Source: Muribaculaceae bacterium (lineage in GTDB: Bacteria; Bacteroidota; Bacteroidia; Bacteroidales; Muribaculaceae). From it: a DNA stretch of 64,000 nucleotides. The stretch is taken from assembly GCA_017478855.1 (NCBI GenBank), contig JAFVCX010000113.1:1-64000 (forward strand), written 5' to 3'. The position numbers and the translations under genes were made by a program. The notes below the pieces were generated by a model. That model was given only the letters and a program-made list of their open reading frames with translations, ran no database searches and had not been told where the DNA came from. Shown in pieces: positions 24,947-32,525 of the stretch; within the stretch, counting starts at the first letter, position 1, and every line of letters begins with the position of its first letter.

Positions 24947-26689
24947 ATGAAATGGTATAAATATATTGCTGCTATGGCCTTGCTTGCGCTGGTCATGGTT
25001 TCATGTGTGGAAAAAGATCCTAAATATGGTGATTTCTCCGGCAAGGATGTGGACTTTACCTATAACGTCGACGGCGATGAATACACCCTCGACTTCTATG
25101 TGGTTTCCACCATACAGTTCACCAACACCTCGTCCAAGACTGGCTCCATCTCATGGGACTTTGGCGATGGCTCTACCTCGACCGATGCCAATCCCAAGCA
25201 CAAATATGCCAAAGCGGGTCTTTATAAGGTGTCGCTCACGGTTGATGGTGCTGGAACGGCTACCTATCCGCTGCTCATCTATGACATTGCGCCGGTGCTC
25301 TCAGTGTCAGAACAAAGCGCACCCACAGTGGTTATCAACGATGTGAGCGTTTTGCTGGGCATAGAACTGCCCAACCCCGAAAACCTCATCTGCCGCTATG
25401 AGTGGTCCTTCCCCGAAGGCACCAAAACGGCCACGGGCGATGCCATCACCACATTTGAGGGTTATTCTCATGCCGATGGCACGATTGACAATCCGGGCTC
25501 GCTCACGTTCAGCAACATCGGCTCGCAGCGAATCGAGCTGAAGACGTGGTTCGACATCAATGGCGAGAACCGCCGCCTTGACGATTCTTACGTCAATGTG
25601 CAAGTAGGTTCGAGCGTTCCAGCTCCCACGCTCTATTATGCTGAGCTGGGTGGCAACATCAAGGCTTATAAGCTTGTGGACCTCTCGCAGTTGCCTGCCG
25701 GCACCAAGAACATGCCTTTCGATATGGGTGTGAATTCAGGCAACATGCCCACCCAGCTGGTATTTGCTGTGGAGCGCACGCAGACCGAAGAGGCCGTCAT
25801 CGAGCAAGACAACATTTATATCCTCGACTGCGGTAAGCAATACTACTATGTGAACGACGAGAACAGCACCCTCGGCGATGGCCGCATCAAGGTCATGAGT
25901 GCTGATGGCTCGAAAACCGACGTGATGATCACCAATGTGGGCGGTCAGGCATTCAACGACCCCTTCCAAGGCGCGGCCGACGACACCTACCTCTATTACA
26001 CCGATCGTAACACCGGCATTCGCCGCATCCCGCTCTCGACCCGTGGTGAGAAAGAAACCACCAATTTTAGCAGCACAACGGGCTACTTCGTGGTCAATAA
26101 CCAGCTCGCTTATTATGGACAGGGCATCTCCTACGGCGCTATCCACACGGGCATCTACATCGACAAGAGTAACGTCTTCTGGTGGGGTAAAAACTACTCA
26201 GGTTACGGCATCTACCGCTTCAAAACGAGCGATATCGTCAAGGGTGGAGCCAGTGCCAGCGCCAAGATTCCCTATCCCATTGTGCTCGAAACCACGCAGC
26301 CGCGTGCTTTCACGCTCGATGAGGAGCTGGGCAACCTGTATGTGTGGATGACCAAAGGCTCAACGCCCGCAGTGGGATTCGGACACTATCCTCTGCCCGG
26401 TGCCACCGCCACCGTCACCTACGACAAATACACGCATTTCATCAACATGGATGCCGATCCCATCAATACCACCGATGCTGAGGGTGTCTACACCACTCAA
26501 ATGGCAGTGGACTACAACAATCCCAACCATGTGGTATTCTTCGGTTTCCGTGCGGCTGCCAGCGAGAAGACCTACACCACCGGCCTCAAATACTATGACC
26601 CGACCGATGGAAAAGTGTATGATTTCAACGACAACAAGGACAAGATTTTGGGCGTTTGCATCAATCCACGCCTGACCAATCTGTTCTGA
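24947..26689 (+). CDS. PKD-domain surface lipoprotein with propeller-like C-terminus
   Basis: 580 residues from ATG 24947; a TTG four codons earlier would give a longer but less likely start. Lipoprotein signal ends LALVMVSCVE. Residues about 40-110 are a PKD domain (SISWDFGDGSTSTDANPKHKY). A second Ig-like stretch follows, then a region with repeated YxxDRNTGIRRIPLSTR and YIDKSNVFWWGKNYSGYGIYR patterns, like a beta-propeller. Such proteins sit in SusE/F positions of polysaccharide loci and bind glycan at the surface. Ligand unknown. Confidence 0.75.
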   Translation: MKWYKYIAAMALLALVMVSCVEKDPKYGDFSGKDVDFTYNVDGDEYTLDFYVVSTIQFTNTSSKTGSISWDFGDGSTSTDANPKHKYAKAGLYKVSLTVDGAGTATYPLLIYDIAPVLSVSEQSAPTVVINDVSVLLGIELPNPENLICRYEWSFPEGTKTATGDAITTFEGYSHADGTIDNPGSLTFSNIGSQRIELKTWFDINGENRRLDDSYVNVQVGSSVPAPTLYYAELGGNIKAYKLVDLSQLPAGTKNMPFDMGVNSGNMPTQLVFAVERTQTEEAVIEQDNIYILDCGKQYYYVNDENSTLGDGRIKVMSADGSKTDVMITNVGGQAFNDPFQGAADDTYLYYTDRNTGIRRIPLSTRGEKETTNFSSTTGYFVVNNQLAYYGQGISYGAIHTGIYIDKSNVFWWGKNYSGYGIYRFKTSDIVKGGASASAKIPYPIVLETTQPRAFTLDEELGNLYVWMTKGSTPAVGFGHYPLPGATATVTYDKYTHFINMDADPINTTDAEGVYTTQMAVDYNNPNHVVFFGFRAAASEKTYTTGLKYYDPTDGKVYDFNDNKDKILGVCINPRLTNLF

Positions 26690-26767
26690 TAATAGCATTT
26701 TTACTCCAAGCAGGGGTGTCGCCCACAACGGCTCGGCATCCCTGCTCGCATAAAACACCTAACGCAA

Positions 26768-29341
26768 ATGAAGAAATTTCTGCTCATCATTCTTGTCGCG
26801 ATTGTCACTCTCACCACAATGGCACAAGTCAAGCGCGAACACCGGGCTGTGTGGATGAGTGCCTATGTGAACGACTGGCCTGCCGGAGCCATCACCAGCT
26901 CCAATGCCCGCACCATGCAGAACGCTTGCTGCAAGATGCTCGACACCCTGCGCAACAATAACATGAACGCCGTCTACTACCACGTGCGAGCCATGTGCGA
27001 CGCTATGTACAACTCAGCCTATGAGCCGTGGTCGAGCGATGTGTCGGGCACCCGTGGTGTGGCACCTCCCTTCGACCCCTTTGAGTTCTTGCTCACCGAG
27101 GCTCACAAGCGGGGCCTTGAGGTCTACGCATGGGTCAATCCCTACCGCTATTCGCCCAAAGGCAGCACTTGGGGGCAAAGTCCGCTCGACTATGTGCACA
27201 CTCACCCGGAGTGGCTCATGACCACCAGCCACGAAACAGTGCTCAATCCCGGCATCCCCGAGGTGAGGCAGCGCGTAGTGGACGTGTGTCGCGATATCGT
27301 CACGAAATATGATGTAGATGGGCTGGTATTCGACGACTATTTCTACAATCAAGGAGGCAGCTCTTTCGACCTCGATTCGGTGCAATACAACGCCTATAAG
27401 AATGCGGGTGGCACTATGGAGCAAGATGACTGGCGCCGCGAGAATGTCAACCAGATGGTGAAAGACGTCAACGATATGGTGAAGTCGGTCAAGCCGTGGG
27501 TGCGTTTCGGCATCGGGCCTGCCGGCGTGGCTTGTTCTTCGCCCACGGTGGCCGCAAAATATGGAGTGGAACCCAGCCCTGGCAGCGACTGGCAGTATAA
27601 TCAAATCTATAGCGACCCCATGGCGTGGGTTACGCGAGGAACCATCGACTTCATCTCGCCGCAAGTCTATTGGAACACCACCGGAAACTACGATGAAGTG
27701 ACCTACTGGTGGGGGAAGATTGGCAAAAAATTCAATCGCCACGTCTACATCAGTGGCTACGCTGTCGAAACGGCTACCGATGCTTGGAGCCTCGACGAAT
27801 ATGTGACGCAGGTCAATGTCATGCGCGATGCCATGCTCAGCGGCGATTATGGCATGGTTTATTTCAAATACAGCACATGGCGAAACCTGAGCCAGAAAAT
27901 TGACAATAAGGTGACCCAACTGCGGCACTACCTCAAGCAAAATGTCTACACCACACCTTCATTAAGCCCGGTAGTGGCTTTTCAGAAGCCCGATAGGGCC
28001 TACACCGCTGTGACCAATGTCCGCCTCGATGGCGACTCACTGCGCTGGAATCCAGATAACAACGTGCGCTACGTTGTTTATGCCATTCCCCAGTCGGTGA
28101 GTGATGCGCAGTTCAGCTGTCAGCCTCAATACATGCTCGGTGTGAGCTACAATCCTGCCTATTTCATCCCGGCGCAATACAAAACGGGTTATCGTTATGC
28201 CGTCACCATTCTCGACCGGTGGGAAAACGAGTATGCTCCCGTAATGATGGGTGCCTCTCCGGCACAAGCGCCCAAACCGGTGATTACCTCACCGGCCGAT
28301 GGCAGTGAAGTGTTGCCTTTGAATGAACTGTCATGGGAAGCGTCGGGAGCCACCCAGTTCACCGTACAGGTGTTCTCCGATGCCGAAATGACTCAACTGG
28401 TGGCCAATGTGGCCATCGACAGCACCTCTTGCTCGGTGGCGGCCATTCCGGGGCTCTCTGATGGCAACTACTGGTGGCGCGTGGTGGCACGTGGTGTGAA
28501 CTTGTGGGACAATGCCAGCGACGCGCGCTCATTCTCGCTCAAATCGATGGCAATCACTTCGCCGGCCAATGGCGCGACTGACGTGTCACTCACTCCCACA
28601 ATGACGTGGACGAGAGTGGACGACGAGAGCATCACCTATACGCTTGAACTCTCCACAACGGCTGCCATGACTTCCGTTGTTTATAGCCAGACCACCACGC
28701 AAGCCCAATTCACCATTCCTCAGTTCCAGCTTTCGGGCGCATCTACCTACTATGCGCGGGTCACTGCTCGGCGTGGTGAGGCCACCGATGCCACTCCTGT
28801 GACGAGTTTCCGCACCCTCGATGTCGTTCCCGCCGTGCCTGTAATGCTTGTTCCCGCAACCGATGGCTCCACGCTTTATAGCACTTCGCGCATTAGCGTG
28901 AAGCCCGAGGAAGGCATTGGCTCGCTGCGCATCGAGATTAGTGCAAGCACCTCGTTCCCTGCCCGCAGCAGCTATCGGGGTGTGATTAGCGACTGGTCGT
29001 TTGCCTCGCCCGAGTTGGGCTCGCTCACCGGTGTGTCGAAACTCACGGCCGGCAGCACATATTATGTGCGGGCACGCTATGCCTATCAGACGGTGGCCAC
29101 CGGCACCACGGCCCAATACACTGCCTACACACCCATCCTCACTTTCGTCTATAAAGAAGGAATTACTGGTGATGTGAATGGCGACGGCGAGGTGGATGTG
29201 AACGACGTGAACATTCTCATCAACATTATCTTGGGGCGTGATAGTGCCGATAACTATGCCGGTAGGGCCAATGTGAATGGAGTGGGCGACGTTGACGTGA
29301 GCGATGTCAACGTCCTCATCAATGCCGTTTTGGGCAAATGA
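26768..29341 (+). CDS. Secreted GHL10 glycoside hydrolase with Fn3-like domains and dockerin-like module
   Basis: 857 residues, signal peptide MKKFLLIILVAIVTLTTMAQ. GHL10 barrel from about 20 to 400: KREHRAVWMSAYVNDWP, YHVRAMCDAMY, AWVNPYRYSP and DGLVFDDYFYN. It is a clear paralogue of the 15059 enzyme in this domain but lacks the propeller region. Two or three fibronectin-like domains cover about 498-795 (SPADGSEV, SPANGATDV openings). The last 57 residues are the dockerin-like module, with a normal first loop (DVNGDGEVDVNDVN) and a second loop NVNGVGDVDVSDVN. It is 78 bases after the PKD lipoprotein and probably in the susC transcript. Confidence 0.88.
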   Translation: MKKFLLIILVAIVTLTTMAQVKREHRAVWMSAYVNDWPAGAITSSNARTMQNACCKMLDTLRNNNMNAVYYHVRAMCDAMYNSAYEPWSSDVSGTRGVAPPFDPFEFLLTEAHKRGLEVYAWVNPYRYSPKGSTWGQSPLDYVHTHPEWLMTTSHETVLNPGIPEVRQRVVDVCRDIVTKYDVDGLVFDDYFYNQGGSSFDLDSVQYNAYKNAGGTMEQDDWRRENVNQMVKDVNDMVKSVKPWVRFGIGPAGVACSSPTVAAKYGVEPSPGSDWQYNQIYSDPMAWVTRGTIDFISPQVYWNTTGNYDEVTYWWGKIGKKFNRHVYISGYAVETATDAWSLDEYVTQVNVMRDAMLSGDYGMVYFKYSTWRNLSQKIDNKVTQLRHYLKQNVYTTPSLSPVVAFQKPDRAYTAVTNVRLDGDSLRWNPDNNVRYVVYAIPQSVSDAQFSCQPQYMLGVSYNPAYFIPAQYKTGYRYAVTILDRWENEYAPVMMGASPAQAPKPVITSPADGSEVLPLNELSWEASGATQFTVQVFSDAEMTQLVANVAIDSTSCSVAAIPGLSDGNYWWRVVARGVNLWDNASDARSFSLKSMAITSPANGATDVSLTPTMTWTRVDDESITYTLELSTTAAMTSVVYSQTTTQAQFTIPQFQLSGASTYYARVTARRGEATDATPVTSFRTLDVVPAVPVMLVPATDGSTLYSTSRISVKPEEGIGSLRIEISASTSFPARSSYRGVISDWSFASPELGSLTGVSKLTAGSTYYVRARYAYQTVATGTTAQYTAYTPILTFVYKEGITGDVNGDGEVDVNDVNILINIILGRDSADNYAGRANVNGVGDVDVSDVNVLINAVLGK

Positions 29342-29391
29342 TGCCACAAAACGCATCTTGACAAATATTAAATATTATTCACAACTATTTT

Positions 29392-29433
29392 GTAAGCAAT
29401 TATTTGCCCAGATGGCAAATAATTGCTTACTTT
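29392..29433 (+). terminator. Hairpin terminator after the second GHL10 gene
   Basis: Perfect 17-base arms (29392-29408 and 29414-29430, starting GTAAGCAATTATTTGCC) with a 5-base loop, followed by TTTG. It stands between two co-directional genes, so it may only partly stop transcription. Confidence 0.75.
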
Positions 29434-29491
29434 GTTGGTTGAATAACTGCGATACTAAAAAACATCATTTTATAACGAAAACCAAATCAAC

Positions 29492-30910
29492 ATGAAGAAA
29501 TTTGTACTCTTTGCTGCTATGGCAGCTATGGTGTGTGGCAATCTGTTTGCCAAGACCGATGGACAAACGTATGAGGCCGTCAATGGCATCAACATGGCCA
29601 ACGTGTGGATTCTCGACCGCGTGCACAGTGGCGATGATTGGTCGCGCTTGGATGCCTGCAACACTCGCGCGCGCACAGGTGTCTTGGCCGGCGATGTGGT
29701 GTACATTTCTCGCAGCGAGGCCAAAGCCATTATCCAAAATGGTGACACGCTGGGCAGTGCATCAGTTATCTACCGTTTCGACGCTAAGACGGGTGCTCAA
29801 CTCCCCGACTTGGATGTGACCCTCGATGGTTCTCCCTATATGGTTTTCTTGGGTGTGAACAGCATCGGTGTGGACAATTTTGGCCATCTTTGGATTGCTC
29901 CTTACACCAGCGAAACGGCAGCCACCATTCCTTTCTATTCACTCGACCCCGAAACGGGTGCTTTGACCAAGCTGGCTACGCTGGAAAAAACCGTGGTGAA
30001 ACGCACCGACTACTACGACGTGATGGGCGACATCACGCTGAAGGAGGCCGGCTGCCGCATCATGACTGCTGCTGCCGTTGAGAGCGGCATCGTGTATCGC
30101 TGGAGCGTGGAAAAAGGCGATACTTGGGACGATGTGGAAGGCGGTTTCGAAGGTGACACCTATCTGGACATCACCGACTTCTATCCCGAAAGCATCACCA
30201 TGTGGTCTTATGGCCCCACCGTGAAGATGTGCTACGACCCCGAAGCCGACGATCCCTATGCAGGCGAACTGTTCTATGTGGACGGATTCCAGTCGCAACC
30301 CATTCTGTACAGCACCGATGGCTCTATGATTGACAACTTTGAAGGTGTTGACCCCGAATTATATCAATATGAGGTGGGTGCTAACGGCTGCGCCGAGTTC
30401 ACGCTGAATGGCCGCAATTTCCTCGTTTACACAGTGGCTCAATATTCAGGCTACGATGTGAAAACTGAGCACAACCGCTACTGTCAGGCCAACATCTGCG
30501 AGCTGGGCGAAGGTCAGGAGATTGAAACCATGCAAAAATATTGGACAGTGCCTGCCAATGGTCTGGGTGAAGTGTCCGACGGCGGTAACCGTGTGCACTG
30601 CTTCAACGTGCAGTATGCCACCGAAGATGGCGAAGAAGTGGTTTACCTCTTCGACTTCAAGTGCTACAATGGCATGGGTGTCTACAAAATCGGCAAGAAC
30701 GTGCAAGGTAACAATCCTAACCCCTACAAGACGGGCGACGTGAACGGCGACGGCGAGGTGGATGTGAACGACGTGAACATCCTCATCAACCTCGTGCTGG
30801 GCAAAGATGATGCCAGCAAATATGAGGGTCGTGCCAACGTGGACGGCGCAGGCGATGTGGACGTGGCCGACGTGAACACGCTCATCAACCTCGTGCTGGG
30901 TAAGAACTAA
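29492..30910 (+). CDS. Secreted propeller-like protein with dockerin-like module (paralogue 1)
   Basis: 472 residues, signal peptide ending NLFA. Residues about 22-415 show repeated short strands of a beta-propeller type: WILDRVHSG, VIYRFDAKTGAQLPDLDVTL, NFGHLWIAP, and YSLDPETGALTKLATL, with RTDYYDVMGDITLK. The same blocks occur in the C-terminal half of the GHL10 protein at 15059 and in the next gene. The last ~57 residues are a dockerin-like module ending NLVLGKN. No catalytic motif is recognised; a carbohydrate-binding or scaffolding role is a guess. Confidence 0.8.
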   Translation: MKKFVLFAAMAAMVCGNLFAKTDGQTYEAVNGINMANVWILDRVHSGDDWSRLDACNTRARTGVLAGDVVYISRSEAKAIIQNGDTLGSASVIYRFDAKTGAQLPDLDVTLDGSPYMVFLGVNSIGVDNFGHLWIAPYTSETAATIPFYSLDPETGALTKLATLEKTVVKRTDYYDVMGDITLKEAGCRIMTAAAVESGIVYRWSVEKGDTWDDVEGGFEGDTYLDITDFYPESITMWSYGPTVKMCYDPEADDPYAGELFYVDGFQSQPILYSTDGSMIDNFEGVDPELYQYEVGANGCAEFTLNGRNFLVYTVAQYSGYDVKTEHNRYCQANICELGEGQEIETMQKYWTVPANGLGEVSDGGNRVHCFNVQYATEDGEEVVYLFDFKCYNGMGVYKIGKNVQGNNPNPYKTGDVNGDGEVDVNDVNILINLVLGKDDASKYEGRANVDGAGDVDVADVNTLINLVLGKN

Positions 30911-30948
30911 TCACTCCCGCAAACCGAGAGCGATATAACTCCTAAATC

Positions 30949-30998
30949 AAGCGCGAATTAACGCAATCCCTGTTGAATGGTCGCGTTAATTCGCGCTT
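30949..30998 (+). terminator. Hairpin between the two propeller paralogues
   Basis: Perfect 16-base arms AAGCGCGAATTAACGC (30949-30964) and its complement (30983-30998) with an 18-base loop, followed by a pyrimidine-rich stretch. A strong stem but no clean T-run. Confidence 0.6.
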
Positions 30999-31053
30999 CT
31001 TCAATTTCCTTCTGAAATCTTATCCTTTTCTCACAAAAACTATCATCTCACCC

Positions 31054-32463
31054 ATGAAGAAAAATATACTCACTTCCATCATGGCTCTCATGGCTTGTGC
31101 CTGCGCGTGGGCATTGACCACCGACGGGCAAGCCTATGAGCCTGTGAATGGCATCAAGATCGCCAACCAGTGGATTTTCGACCGCGTGCACAGCGGCACG
31201 AGCTACACGACCAGTGCCATCTGCAACCAGCGTGCCCTCACGGCCACCATGGCCGACGGGGTAGTGTATGTGGCTCGCAGCGAAGAAAAAACGGTTGTCA
31301 TGGGCACCGACACCATTTCGCAATCGGTGATTCATCGTTTCAATGCGGCCGACGGCACCGCTTTGCCCGACCTCGATCTCACGCTCAACGGCGCTCCTTA
31401 TGGCACTTTCTTGGGTGTGACCAGTATCGGTAAGGACAACTTTGGCCACATCTGGGTCGCTCCTATGACCAGCAACGTTTCCACCAAAATTCCGGTGTAT
31501 ATGGTCAATACCCAAACCGGTGAACTGACGCTGATCACCCACATGGACAAAGCAGAGGCTCCGCAGCGCACCGACTACCTCGACATCGTGGGCGACATCA
31601 CGCTTGAAAAGGCCGAATGCACTATGATGACGGTGGCTGGCTCCACGGCCGACCCCGGTTTCCCCACCGTGTATTGCTGGCGTGCCGACAAGGGTGCCGC
31701 TCCCGATGAGTGGGAAGGTGGCTTTGAGGGCGATGCCTACATTGATTTCACCGACTTCTACCCTGAAACTAAAACGGGATTCAGTCTTGCTCCGGTCATC
31801 AAAATCGTGTTGGGAGAAGATGAAGATAGCCGCTATTCGGGTGAATTGTTCTACATCGATTGCTTCGATGGCGCTCCGGTGCTGTATAGCAAAGATGGCT
31901 CGCTCATCGACTCTTTTGAAAGCGTGGAGTGGGATTTGCGCCCGCAAAACCAGCCCAATGGCTGCGCCGAGTTTGCCCTCGACGGTCGCAACTTCCTCGT
32001 TTACACCATTGCCGATATGAATGGTGAAGGACATGGCTGCCAAGCCAACATTTGCGAGTTGGGCGAAGGCATGGCCTTTGAGGGAATGACCAAGTATTGG
32101 CAGGTGCCTGCCGATAGCCTCGGTAAAGTGAACGACAGCGGTCTGCGTGTGCATTGTTTCGCCACCGAAACCGGCATCGAAAACGGCGAAGAGGTGGTGA
32201 CACTCCTCACCTTTAAGGCCTATAACGGTATGGCCGTCTACAAGATTGGCAAAAACGTGCAAGGTAACGACAATCCCGGCTACAAGCAGGGCGACGTGAA
32301 CGGCGACGGCGAAGTGGATGTGAACGACGTGAACATCCTCATCAACATCGTGCTCGGTAAGGACGATGCCGCCAAGTATGAAGGTCGTGCCAACGTGGAC
32401 GGCGCAGGCGATGTGGACGTCACCGATGCGAACACGCTCATCAACCTCGTTTTGGGCAAATGA
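31054..32463 (+). CDS. Secreted propeller-like protein with dockerin-like module (paralogue 2)
   Basis: 469 residues from ATG 31054 (MKKNILTSIMALMACACAWA signal); the longer frame begins inside the preceding hairpin. Closely related to the gene before it along its whole length: QWIFDRVHSG, VIHRFNAADGTALPDLDLTL, NFGHIWVAP, NTQTGELTLITHM. The dockerin-like module is almost the same at DNA level as that of its neighbour, with one loop changed to DVTDANT. Tandem duplication is the simplest origin. Function not recognised. Confidence 0.8.
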   Translation: MKKNILTSIMALMACACAWALTTDGQAYEPVNGIKIANQWIFDRVHSGTSYTTSAICNQRALTATMADGVVYVARSEEKTVVMGTDTISQSVIHRFNAADGTALPDLDLTLNGAPYGTFLGVTSIGKDNFGHIWVAPMTSNVSTKIPVYMVNTQTGELTLITHMDKAEAPQRTDYLDIVGDITLEKAECTMMTVAGSTADPGFPTVYCWRADKGAAPDEWEGGFEGDAYIDFTDFYPETKTGFSLAPVIKIVLGEDEDSRYSGELFYIDCFDGAPVLYSKDGSLIDSFESVEWDLRPQNQPNGCAEFALDGRNFLVYTIADMNGEGHGCQANICELGEGMAFEGMTKYWQVPADSLGKVNDSGLRVHCFATETGIENGEEVVTLLTFKAYNGMAVYKIGKNVQGNDNPGYKQGDVNGDGEVDVNDVNILINIVLGKDDAAKYEGRANVDGAGDVDVTDANTLINLVLGK

Positions 32464-32525
32464 CACTTTTGTGGCGACGCAAATGATATGTGAAAGTTTT
32501 TTCTGCAACTCAAACTTCTATTAAG

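Noticed and set aside
31048..32508. 486-residue minus-strand frame opposite the propeller paralogue 2
   Set aside because: Its His/Val-rich composition is the complement of the plus-strand gene, which has a signal peptide and dockerin-like module.
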